From Siphonodentalium dalli (taxonomy: Eukaryota > Mollusca > Scaphopoda > Gadilida > Siphonodentaliidae): a DNA stretch of 64,000 nt. This document shows positions 55,601 through 63,810 of this stretch, piece by piece (within the stretch, counting starts at the first letter, position 1; every line of letters starts with the position of its first letter). Position numbers and translations under genes: made by a program. A model generated the notes under the pieces. It saw nothing but the letters and a program-made list of their open reading frames with translations. It ran no database searches and was not told where the DNA came from. The stretch is from the NCBI GenBank assembly GCA_032622095.1, contig CP136064.1, positions 279,705,614 through 279,769,613 on the forward strand. The letters run 5' to 3'.

Positions 55601-58600
55601 GACCGGCATTCCACCAGTCATCAGTGTACGCCATGTACGATGAATTTCCGTACCATGTTATGTTTGAAAGTTTTGATATCGGGTACCGACTAGTCGACGC
55701 AACCCGACTTTTGGGTCTCGACTAGTCGACTCTGAAATTCACTAATCGTTTCAACACTACCATGGGAACCTGTGTACCTGCGATTATGACGTCTGTCAGA
55801 CTTTTTTTGGTGGAGTTATCCCCCCTTTTTCGACTTAGAAATTGTTTTGCAACATGCATAATTTTGTCCGAGCTTTTATTCCTACATTTTTAGGTCAATG
55901 TTTTTTAATCTTAGCACTGATAAATAGTACCATGGGAACCTGTGCACCTGCGATTATGATGTCTGTCCGACTTTTTTTGGTGGAGTTATTCCCCTTTTTC
56001 GACTTAGAACATTTTCGCAACATGCATAATTTTGTCCGAGCTTTTGTTCCTACATTTTTCGGTAATAGGTGTTATTTTATTATTTTAACTAAATGTTTAC
56101 TGAAATGTGAAACATCTTAGTATTTTTAAAACACAGGGGGTATCCTTAGTCCCATTGGGACAGTCACACCTCAAGTTTTATTGGCCTTAGTAAAGAATGA
56201 GTCTTAATATCCCTCTGAGTAAACACAAAGTAGATGCTAGAAATGTGAAGTGTATACCGTACTGACCCGCGTTTAGGCCCAGGGGGCCTTTGTTTTATTT
56301 GAGCTCAAAAATCCAAGTGGGCTTAAACTCGGATATGACCCTTTGCAAACCAAAAATCCCAAGAAATCGGGACAGTAAAACTGAAAAAATAGATCCATAA
56401 AATAAAGTCAATCCAACACAGAGTTTCAGGGAAATATACATGGCCCATGTTTGCCGAACAATGACGAGGAAATACGAATATACTACAACAACAATGGCAG
56501 CACTTCCGTTTTTCGAGAATTGACGATATTTGCAAGGAAATGGTTTACTTGTTTAAGCTAATTCCGCAGTCGCGAATTCTTAATTACAAAAAAATAAAAT
56601 GAAGTCAGAGGAAATTTTTGAAAAACGATAAAATGGAATTTGGCGGCAGGTTTTGAGTATGGGCGGGCTGGTTACCCTAAACACAGGTATTCTTCGTTTT
56701 GGCCTTATTATTCTCCCCTCTAACTTGTCTAACCAGGTGACAAGACTGCCTCTGTAACATTCAAATTTCCATGATGCCAAATAAATGAGAGACTATTGTA
56801 AATGAGTTAATTAACATATACAATTTCCATTCTGAAGGTGGAAATCCCACAATGTTTTTTTGATAATTCAGGATCAAATTTATAAAAACCAGCTTGCTGG
56901 GAAATTTATGTCCTAAAAAGTTGGAATTAAAACATGCCTGCCAGGTCATTTTTTGGCTTAAAAAATAGTATAAAAACCTGCCTATCTGCATATTTTTTGT
57001 TTAAAGTGTCGTAGAAACAGTTACTTAATTTTGTGACCTAAAGTAGTTTCAGAGTCTTCAATCTTTTGCAGATGAATCTGCCGGAGGGTGTGTCGGTTGA
57101 TGTGATAGTTTCAAGTATAGTCAATGCTGGTCAGGTGTTCATACAGCAGCCAACGCATCCGACATTCCCATCCATAGAGAGGCTTAATCAGCTCATGAGA
57201 CAGTGCTATTGTCAGGAAGGAAACATCCCACCTCTTCCAAAACCAGTCGAAAGTAAGTTTGTCAAGTGATAATAACCAATCCATTTGTTAGAGACAAGCC
57301 TGAGTTTAGTGTGCCTGTCATTTGCAGAATGAGGTCTCCAGAGGGTAAATTTAGTGAAGCTATGCCGCATAGACATAAAGCAACACTTGTCAATCGCCTA
57401 AAGCTAATTGGTTAAAATCATGCTAGGCTGAAGAACTAGACATGCAATGACTACCTCCTGATGACTTATACTGATTGTAATTCAAGATATGACAGAAATA
57501 AACCCTCACCTGAAGAGTTTTTAGAAGAGACTAGGAAAAGGGCATCGCCTTTTCATAGTGACATCATTTTTGACATTACAACTTCAAGAGACGAGCTCTC
57601 TGGTGGAAAATTGTGCCACACGGGGATCAGACATGAAGCGTCATATGGTGCATTTTTGAAACCCAATTTTCTCTATTTTGACAAGGTCGTTCAGTCAAAT
57701 TACAAAAAATATTTGCAGAATCCCAGAGGGTGAATAAGTGATATTACCCGGCACTGCAGGCTAGCATGACCAATTCACCCTCTGGGGATCTCGTTCTGGT
57801 TAGGCCTCATCTTCTGGGAAGTATCTATAGTCTCAGATTAACATTGTTTTTAGTTACTTTTTCCCTTCTGTTCAGTTTATATATCCCCTAATTTGCAGAA
57901 GATGAAATGTGTCAATGCCTATTAATCAAGATGACTGATGGGTGAACATGCTCAGTCTTCATCTGGAAACCTCAATCTAATCCTAGGTCTCCCGCAGTAG
58001 TTGAGGCTTGAGCAGAATGAGGTTCCCAGAGGGTGAATTTGGTGATGCTATCAACCGTGCATGATTGCGTCACTAAATTCACCCTCCAGGGACCTCATAC
58101 TGCAAATGTCAGACACTTGATTCTAATATATCCTTTTAGAACCAAATGGAGGAATTAATTTAGTATTGAATGGGTAAATCACTGACGTTTCTGTTTCAGG
58201 TGGGATAATTTGTGCAGCACCAATGATGAACGGTTGGTTCCGAGCCCAGGTTGTAAATACCTATGATGAGGAAGATGATTGTGATATTAGATATGTCGAT
58301 TATGGAGGTTACGCTAGTGTTAAAGCTGGCATTCTCAGGCAGATCAGGTAATGTACTAGTGTACGATATTTAATTTGTAGATTATGGAGGCCATTAGATC
58401 ATCAACGGAAACATATCTAAATTTCTAATTGTAGAAAAATTGGGTGATTAAGTTTTTAACTTTTCGAAAAATTATGAATAATAAAATTTTGTTTTTGGCC
58501 CTCTTTGGGTGATTACAGAGGTGCTTTTGAACACCTTATTTTTAGCTCAACTTGACAAAGTCATGTTTGAGCTATTGCCATGGGTTGGTATCCATAAGCC

Positions 58601-61600
58601 TGTCAAGAATTTCCTTTCGCACACCCTACCGATCACATCCTATCATCACCAAACTTCACAATGATCTTCGGGGTGACCTCTAGATGGTAGCCATAAAATC
58701 TTTTCCGAAATTCATTAACCCTTAAGGGTCTGGAGATATAGCAATATAATGACTACTGTAGGGTGGCATTAGTATAGCTCATACAACACAACAAAGGATT
58801 AAGGTACAGTGAAGTAACATATGTCAATCTCAAGGTAAATGAAAGTTCTATAAATTGTGACATGTCGCACCTGAGCTAACATGGTTGTCAACTGTCAAAT
58901 TTACCTGTAATCAACAGGTAAAATATTGAAAAACTAATAAATTGATGTTCTGAATTGAATTTCTGTCTTGTGTTTGAATATTTTCAGCATATTTGAGATA
59001 TAAGATCAAATATAACCTTTGTTGGCCAATTTCCACAACTTTGGATGGCTCGAAACAATTATCTCAGTCTCGGGTGGACGACTAACAACCAATGATTATA
59101 AGATGAAATATTCACAGATTCTGAGTTTTACCTATTGTAATGCAATGATTATTATTGTTACTTTGTGTCCCTGTACATTGTCCTGAAATGTTGTATGGGC
59201 CAATATATCTGGATGGAGGTGTCAACTTTTGACCCAGGGCTTCACCTGTCAATCAGCTGACAGTTACCTGTGAACAGGTAACTGAAAGCAATGAAAGTTG
59301 CAAATATTTTTCATAACATAAAATTTATATTGAATGTCTCAAAATAACATGTTTTCAGATACATTTATAGATGTAATGTCTTTCACATACTAATACTGTC
59401 CCAATTTGAGAGAAACTGTACTAATTACAGCCGTAAATGTCAATTTCCTGGATATAGGTGTGTCCTCCTCAACTTGTGATGAAAACAAATTTGTTTGGTA
59501 AACAATTAAGTCTAAAACTTCATCAGTCAGAAAAAGTTCCAAGAACTCAATTTCTGTTGAATTCTCACCCAAAGAATGCTGAGGACCGGTATTATTCCTT
59601 TCAAATCCTGGAATTGCATGACGAACAAGATTTTCAGTCCAGTTATCAGCATGTGTGACAGGTGTTGTTGATTGTTGAGGTGCGTCACCGTGTCCATCAG
59701 AGTCGCTATTTTCATCATCGTCAGATTTATTCTCTTCTGAGTCCGATAAACTGTCATCTAAGTCGGAATAATCTGGTATTTCAACTGGAATTATTTTCTT
59801 TCTGGGCCGCAAAGATGGCATGTTGTATCCGCAGAAACTCAGGTGTACTAAACCAGGTGTATCATGAGAAAAAACATCGAAAAATCACCGATAAAAACGT
59901 GCATGGGCGCGGACATTTTGTATGCGTAATACGTCATCACTACCGGGGTGAATACCACACCGGAAGTAGTTGATTCTATTAGAATTACGATGTTTACCGC
60001 GGGAGTTTTGAAAACTCGGAGTATTCGTATATGGACCCGTAAGGGTTAAAAAAGATGTCTGCCAGCATCCGTCTTTGATATCAAATTTGCATCCATCGGC
60101 ACACCCTGCATCCCGCATTTAATGGGAATCATTAAATTTTACAAGTTGCGAAGCATGGCTGCCAGTGGCCATCTTGAATTTTTCTTTGCATTACTAAATC
60201 GTTCGGCACACCGTATATGTCACATCTCTCATCCAATCATCACAAAACTTAAACTGGTTTTTCAGGGTGACCTCTGGGTGGAGCTATCAATTTTTACCAC
60301 AATTAAAAAAAAAAAACATGGCTGTCAGTAGCCATCTTGGATTTCACATTTGAATCCATCGGCACACCCTGCAGCCCACATTTATTGGAGAATTTTTTTT
60401 AAATGAAATTAATTTCATCCACAAAATACAATTGTTTTGCTGAAACTTTTTTACTTTTATTTTTCTTTATCATTCTATTGACTGCTGAGCATAAAAATAA
60501 CTCCTCCCCAAGTTTAGCTACAGTTTCATTGACACTTTAATTATTTATTTGGCATGTCTTATTATTAAAGAATAAATATTCATATCATTTTTCAGGAGTG
60601 ATTTTATGACGATACCATTCCAGGCAGTTGAATGCTACATGGCAAATATCATACCAACAAATAGTAAGTAATAATATACCAACATATAATAAGTAATAAT
60701 ATACCAAACAAATAATAAGTAATAATATACGAACAAATAGTAAGTAATAATATCATACCAACAGATAGTAAGTAATAATATACCAACAAATCAGAGGTAA
60801 ATATGTGAAGAAAAAAAAATGGTATTAAAAAAGTATTCTAATCTCTGTAGACGCAAACTAAAAAACAGTATTTTCTGTGCATTCATTGTCAAATTTCCAG
60901 CAATGTTACAATGATCATATACAACCAAGTAACCCAGTAACCGAGTACCAGCTTATCACATAATGCTTTATCAAATAAAATTTTTTTTTTTTATAAAACC
61001 CAATTTCAAGATAATAAACAACTTTTTCTATGAATAAAACAATGACAAACTCAAGATTGGGTATATTATTTGTATATAAAGGCACAATAAAGTAGTTTAT
61101 TCCAGTGGTTGTAGAGCAAGACATTTTGTCCTGGTGGAAAGTACTAACAAGATAGAGTTCTCCCCCTCTTGCTTTGTAGCAGCCAATTTCTAAAAAAAAA
61201 TAGTTACTACCATTTTTTTGTGGAAATGAGAACTTGCTTGCCAGAACGAGCCCTGGTGGTGACCCTGCCTAATCAAGTCTGGTTGTAGTGTGTCTTGCAT
61301 TTGTAGAATAATGTCACCAGATGTTAGCATCACCAAATTCACCCTCTGTGGAACTCATTGTGCCTACACTTCATCTTCTGGGAAGTATCTATAGTCTCAA
61401 ATTAACATTGTTTTTAGTTACTTTTTCCCTTCTTTTCAGTTTCTTTTTCACCTAAGAAGGTAAATTGCATAATCGAGGTCACTAATGGGTGAACATCAAC
61501 TACAACTGGGGAACTTCAATCTGATTCTAGGTCTAATTGATACCTAAGCAGAATGAGGTTCCCAGAGGGTGAATTAGGTGATTCTAGCCAGGTCGTGCGT

Positions 61601-63440
61601 CACTAAATTCACCCTCTGGGGACCTCATGTCACACTATGTTGAGGCTTGTGCCTAATGAGTTGCTATTTTTAACTTTCCAGATGAAGACTACTTCAGTAC
61701 AGACGCTACTATGTCGAGGCGTGTGCCTAATGTGTTGCCATTTTTAACTTTCCAGATGAAGACTACTTCAGTACAGACGCTACTATGTCGAGGCGTGTGC
61801 CTAATGTGTTGCTATTTTTAACTTTCCAGATGAAGACTACTTCAGTACAGACGCTACTATGTCGAGGCTTGCGCCTAATGTGTTGCTATTTTTAACTTTC
61901 CAGATAAAGACTACTTCAGTACAGACGCTACTATGTTGAGGCGTGTGCCTAATGAGTTGCTATTTTTAACTTTCCAGATGAAGACTACTTCAGTACAGAC
62001 GCTACTATGTCGAGGCGTGTGCCTAATGTGTTGCTATTGTTGCTTTCCAGATGAAGACTACTTCAGTACAGACGCTACTATGTCGAGGCGTGTGCCTAAT
62101 GTGTTGCTATTTTTAACTTTCCAGATGAAGACTACTTCAGTAAGACGCTACTATGTCGAGGCGTGTGCCTAATGTGTTGCTATTTTTAACTTTCCAGATG
62201 AAGACTACTTCAGTACAGACGCTACTATGTCGAGGCGTGTGCCTAATGTGTTGCTATTTTTAACTTTCCAGATGAAGACTACTTCAGTACAGACGCTACT
62301 ATGTCGAGGCGTGTGCCTAATGTGTTGCTATTTTTAACTTTCCAGATGAAGACTACTTCAGTACAGACGCTACTATGTCGAGGCGTGTGCCTAATGTGTT
62401 GCTATTTTTAACTTTCCAGATGAAGACTACTTCAGTACAGACGCTACTATGTCGAGGCGTGTGCCTAATGCGTTGCTATTTTTAACTTTCCAGATGAAGA
62501 CTACTTCAGTACAGACGCTACTATGTCGAGGCGTGTGCCTAATGCGTTGCTATTTTTAACTTTCCAGATGAAGACTACTTCAGTACAGACGCTACTATGT
62601 CGAGGCGTGTGCCTAATGCGTTGCTATTTTTAACTTTCCAGATGAAGACTACTTCAGTACAGACGCTACTATGTCGAGGCGTGTGCCTAATGTGTTGCTA
62701 TTTTTAACTTTCCAGATGAAGACTACTTCAGTACAGACGCTACTATGTCGAGGCGTGTGCCTAATGTGTTGCTATTGTTGCTTTCCAGATGAAGACTACT
62801 TCAGTACAGACGCTACTATGTCGAGGCATGTGCCTAATGTGTTGCTATTGTTGCTTTCCAGATGAAGACTACTTCAGTACAGACGCTACTATGTCGAGGC
62901 GTGTGCCTAATGCGTTGCTATTTTTAACTTTCCAGATGAAGACTACTTCAGTACAGACGCTACTATGTCGAGGCGTGTGCCTAATGCGTTGCTATTTTTA
63001 ACTTTCCAGATGAAGACTACTTCAGTACAGACGCTACTATGTCGAGGCGTGTGCCTAATGTGTTGCTATTTTTAACTTTCCAGATGAAGACTACTTCAGT
63101 ACAGACGCTACTATGTCGAGGCGTGTGCCTAATGTGTTGCTATTGTTGCTTTCCAGATGAAGACTACTTCAGTACAGACGCTACTATGTCGAGGCGTGTG
63201 CCTAATGTGTTGCTATTGTTGCTTTCCAGATGAAGACTACTTCAGTACAGACGCTACTATGTCGAGGCGTGTGCCTAATGAGTTTCTATTTTTAACTTTC
63301 CAGATGAAGACTACTTCAGTACAGAAGCTGCAGCTGTATTAGAAGAGCTTACTCAAGGGAAGCTACTCCAAGCTCAGGTTGTAGCGCGGTCAGACGATGG
63401 TATTCCATTCATCCATGTCTACCAGATAACAGGATCTCGG
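48326..63440 (+). CDS. AKAP1: AKAP1-like mitochondrial A-kinase anchor protein with KH and Tudor domains, 7 exons, 3' end outside window
   Basis: Exons 48326-49687, 50535-50757, 52251-52387, 57072-57252, 58200-58347, 60596-60663 and 63304-63440 join in phase to 752 codons. Residues about 7-25 form a membrane segment followed by RSRDK, the signal anchor that places AKAP1 on the mitochondrial outer membrane. Residues 59-142 are a fourfold 21-residue repeat. Residues 161-181 ([16 protein letters not shown]) could be the PKA RII-binding amphipathic helix; this is inference. A KH domain (about 480-547) has the GxxG loop GKNG at 494-497. A Tudor domain (about 600-745) has the core [10 protein letters not shown] and [13 protein letters not shown]1 tethers PKA and mRNAs at mitochondria. 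Only the combined anchor-KH-Tudor order supports this name. The last Tudor-side exon is missing to the right. Confidence 0.93.
48500..48751 (+). repeat. AKAP1: 63-bp in-frame coding repeat, 4 copies
   Basis: The first three 21-residue units ([20 protein letters not shown]) are identical at DNA level or nearly so. The fourth is diverged ([20 protein letters not shown]). It lies in the acidic linker after the anchor. Confidence 0.97.
49688..50534. other. AKAP1 intron after exon 1
   Basis: Contains a T-family MITE (49753-50105). The rest is AT-rich with nothing recognised. Acceptor TTGAAATTTAG. Confidence 0.8.
49753..50105. mobile_element. Inverted-repeat MITE, family T, copy 3
   Basis: CTTAAAGGTTCACAATCCGA at the left, and GAGCTTTGATGGGTGGGTTC, CGACTC and TTTTACCCCCGAAGC at the right, as in 18420-18898. 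Termini decayed. Confidence 0.75.
50535..50757 (+). CDS. AKAP1: AKAP1 exon 2: KH domain, first part
   Basis: Starts in phase 0 and ends in phase 1 before GTAAGT. Encodes [20 protein letters not shown], the KH beta1-alpha1-GxxG-alpha2 start, then [10 protein letters not shown] and FRICTIEG. Confidence 0.93.
50916..51340. mobile_element. hAT-like MITE, family H, long form
   Basis: Left palindrome GAATGAGGTCCCCAGAGGGT with inverse, then a spacer, then a second palindrome ending CCTCATTCTGCAAATGTCC. Both outer termini are diverged (CAGGCTTGA and TGAGGCCTG). Confidence 0.82.
51512..51729. mobile_element. Palindromic MITE, family M1, copy 6
   Basis: Complete foldback with centre AAGCTCTCAGTGAGACCTTT. 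Confidence 0.9.
51917..52067. mobile_element. hAT-like MITE, family H, minimal 151-bp form with perfect 8-bp duplication
   Basis: Ends CAAGCCTTGAAATAGGG and CCCTATTTCAAGGCTTG are exact inverses, flanked by GTCACCCA at 51909-51916 and 52068-52075. It has a single hairpin. This copy best defines the family and its 8-bp target size. Confidence 0.95.
52251..52387 (+). CDS. AKAP1: AKAP1 exon 3: end of KH domain
   Basis: 137 nt, phase 1 to 0, between AATATTTTAG and GTATGT. Encodes the last KH helix [17 protein letters not shown] and the linker [19 protein letters not shown]. Confidence 0.92.
52480..52630. repeat. Dispersed repeat interrupted by the hAT, left part
   Basis: A poly-C tract, then GGGGGTGTATACTGGAATCG and GTCTGTCCGTGGACACAAAT. 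The sequence resumes after the hAT at 55760 with the duplicated CCATGGGA. Confidence 0.6.
52631..55759 (+). mobile_element. hAT-family DNA transposon (3129 bp) with 8-bp target duplication
   Basis: Ends TAGGGTTGAAACGATTAAT and ACTAATCGTTTCAACACTA are inverted repeats with few mismatches. They are flanked by CCATGGGA at 52623-52630 and 55760-55767. Subterminal GACTAGTCG motifs are at both ends. It encloses a broken transposase (53160-55176). A related terminal relic is at 42118-42205. Confidence 0.95.
53160..55176 (+). pseudogene. hAT transposase with BED finger, inactivated
   Basis: The N-terminal BED zinc finger (about 53193-53330) has CKLC and HLAAKH. The RNase H-like hAT core follows: [30 protein letters not shown] and TRWNSTYYM. 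The C-terminal dimerisation region (about 54870-55080) has [13 protein letters not shown] and KRRSNLDP. The reading is broken by a TGA at 53352-53354, a frameshift between about 53985 and 53998, and a TAA at 54841-54843, so it cannot make a full enzyme. Domain order and the 8-bp duplication place it in the ZBED/hAT group. A stop codon in a functional spliced version cannot be excluded, but three separate breaks make decay likely. Confidence 0.93.
55757..56105. repeat. Two-copy tandem repeat of about 170 bp
   Basis: ACCATGGGAACCTGTG, TTTTTTTGGTGGAGTTAT and CAACATGCATAATTTTGTCC recur once. It continues the dispersed repeat of 52480-52630. Confidence 0.85.
57072..57252 (+). CDS. AKAP1: AKAP1 exon 4: start of extended Tudor region
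   Basis: 181 nt, phase 0 to 1, between CTTTTGCAG and GTAAGT. Encodes [20 protein letters not shown] and [18 protein letters not shown], as in the segment before the Tudor barrel of AKAP1 and related Tudor proteins. Confidence 0.92.
57294..58126. mobile_element. hAT-like MITE, family H, split by a 340-bp foreign segment
   Basis: 57294-57372 matches the left end (CAAGCCTGAG, TGTCATTTGCAGAATGAGG, AGAGGGTAAATTTAGTGA). 57712-58126 matches the rest of a long-form copy. The part between (57373-57711) is unrelated to the family. Confidence 0.75.
57461..57733 (+). other. Unidentified 90-codon open frame inside the MITE
   Basis: The frame begins [20 protein letters not shown] and has a protein-like composition ([37 protein letters not shown]). 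It runs into MITE sequence at its end. I do not recognise it. It could be a gene fragment captured by the element, or chance. It has no place in the AKAP1 reading, because exons 4 and 5 already join in phase. Confidence 0.35.
58200..58347 (+). CDS. AKAP1: AKAP1 exon 5: Tudor core
   Basis: 148 nt, phase 1 to 2, between GTTTCAG and GTAATG. Encodes [20 protein letters not shown] and [12 protein letters not shown], the Tudor beta strands with aromatic residues W/F and Y/Y in place. Confidence 0.94.
58550..58714. repeat. Dispersed repeat G, left fragment
   Basis: AGCTCAACTTGACAAAGTCA, TTGAGCTATTGCCATGGGTT and CACCAAACTTCACAATGATC. The related right fragment follows the piggyBac insertion at 60050. 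Confidence 0.7.
58715..60049 (-). mobile_element. piggyBac element, internally deleted, flanked by TTAA
   Basis: TTAA at 58715-58718 and 60046-60049. The inverted ends CCCTTAAGGGTC and GGACCCGTAAGGG match apart from an extra base. It carries the N-terminal part of a piggyBac transposase on the minus strand. At about 1.3 kb it is far shorter than a complete piggyBac, so it is non-autonomous. Confidence 0.85.
59390..59821 (-). pseudogene. piggyBac transposase, N-terminal fragment (143 codons)
   Basis: Starts [14 protein letters not shown], then an acidic Ser/Asp-rich stretch ([20 protein letters not shown]). It then enters the piggyBac transposase domain with [20 protein letters not shown]. 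The frame ends after SLKLGQY, far short of the usual 500-600 residues and without the catalytic Asp residues. It lies inside the TTAA-flanked element. Confidence 0.82.
60050..60545. repeat. Dispersed repeat G, right fragment
   Basis: Contains TGGCTGCCAGTGGCCATCTT, CGGCACACC and GAGCTATCAATTTTTACC, and ends with GCTACAGTTTCATTGACACT, which also closes the array at 44205. Confidence 0.75.
60596..60663 (+). CDS. AKAP1: AKAP1 exon 6 (68 nt)
   Basis: Phase 2 to 1, between TTTTTCAG and GTAAGT. Encodes [20 protein letters not shown], the typical Tudor extension motif (PFQAVEC). Confidence 0.93.
60649..60792 (+). repeat. Tandem array of the exon 6 donor, about 6 copies of a 23-28-bp unit
   Basis: The exon end CATACCAACAAATA plus donor GTAAGTAATAATA is repeated into the intron. 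Donor GTAAGT is intact at 60664, 60740 and 60768. In two copies it is changed to ATAAGT. Confidence 0.88.
60664..63303. other. AKAP1 intron after exon 6
   Basis: Begins with the donor array, contains an H-family MITE (61271-61651) and ends with the acceptor array. Between 60800 and 61270 I see only AT-rich sequence. Confidence 0.85.
61271..61651. mobile_element. hAT-like MITE, family H, long form, adjoining the acceptor array
   Basis: Degenerate left palindrome (CACCAAATTCACCCTCTG), the shared spacer (GGGAAGTATCTATAGTCTCA as at 57813), and a right palindrome GAGGTTCCCAGAGGGTGAAT with inverse. The right end CACTATGTTGAGGCTTG is the same sequence, with changes, that sits inside each unit of the acceptor array. 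Confidence 0.8.
61634..63327 (+). repeat. Tandem array of the exon 7 splice acceptor, 22 extra copies (73-74-bp unit)
   Basis: Each unit reads ACTATGTCGAGGCGTGTGCC, then TAATGTGTTGCTATTTTTAA, CTTTCCAG, then the first ~22 nt of exon 7 (ATGAAGACTACTTCAGTACA). The first acceptor is at 61681; the genuine exon copy starts at 63304. A variant tail TTGTTGCTTTCCAG occurs in about five units. All units keep the AG. Confidence 0.95.
63304..63440 (+). CDS. AKAP1: AKAP1 exon 7
   Basis: 137 nt, phase 1 to 0, between AACTTTCCAG and GTAAGT. Encodes [20 protein letters not shown] and [20 protein letters not shown], the final Tudor-SN-like strand region. Only this copy continues past the repeated start into unique coding sequence. 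Confidence 0.93.
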
Positions 63441-63705
63441 GTAAGTCTTTCCTAAATCCATGTCTACCAGATAACTGGATCTCGGGTAAGTGTTTCCTAA
63501 ATCCATGTCTACCAGATAACTGGATCTCGAGTAAGTGTTTCCTAAATCCATGTCTACCAGATAACTGGATCTCGAGTAAGTGTTTCCTAAATCCATGTCT
63601 ACCAGATAACTGGATCTCGAGTAAGTGTTTCCTAATATTTAAACAGACCAGATAACTGAATCTTGTGTAAGTGTAACTAAATCCATGTCTACCAGATAAC
63701 TGGAT
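63411..63705 (+). repeat. Tandem array of the exon 7 donor, about 6 extra copies (45-bp unit)
   Basis: Each unit is the last 30 nt of exon 7 (ATCCATGTCTACCAGATAAC plus TGGATCTCGG) followed by GTAAGT and CTTTCCTAA or GTTTCCTAA. Donors are at 63441, 63486, 63531, 63576 and 63621, with decayed copies beyond. An in-frame TAA ends each unit. Confidence 0.94.
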
Positions 63706-63810
63706 TTGTCTTTCCGTGTCATGATATAAGCGCGATAAGTTTAACAAACAGAATCTGATTTTTGCCAAATTGCGATCATGTCTTCTACTCATGAATATCT
63801 TAGATGAGTT

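Larger units (their letters stand above)
52388..57071. other. AKAP1 intron after exon 3
   Basis: Holds the 3.1-kb hAT relic inserted in a dispersed repeat (52480-52630 and 55760-56110). From 56120 to 57071 I see no feature beyond short frames. Confidence 0.8.
57253..58199. other. AKAP1 intron after exon 4
   Basis: Almost entirely H-family MITE sequence plus a 340-bp segment with an unexplained open frame. Confidence 0.8.
58348..60595. other. AKAP1 intron after exon 5
   Basis: Repeat G (58550-58714 and 60050-60545), interrupted by a piggyBac derivative (58715-60049). Confidence 0.8.

Noticed and set aside
59390-59821. Host gene encoding an acidic protein
   Set aside because: The second half matches the piggyBac transposase domain, and the frame lies inside TTAA-flanked inverted ends.
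61933-63342. Several overlapping frames starting [11 protein letters not shown] or [11 protein letters not shown]
   Set aside because: These are shadows of the acceptor array. They restart at each unit and do not extend the AKAP1 reading.
63390-63792. Minus-strand repetitive frame (LSGRHGF repeats)
   Set aside because: It is the complement of the 45-bp donor array.
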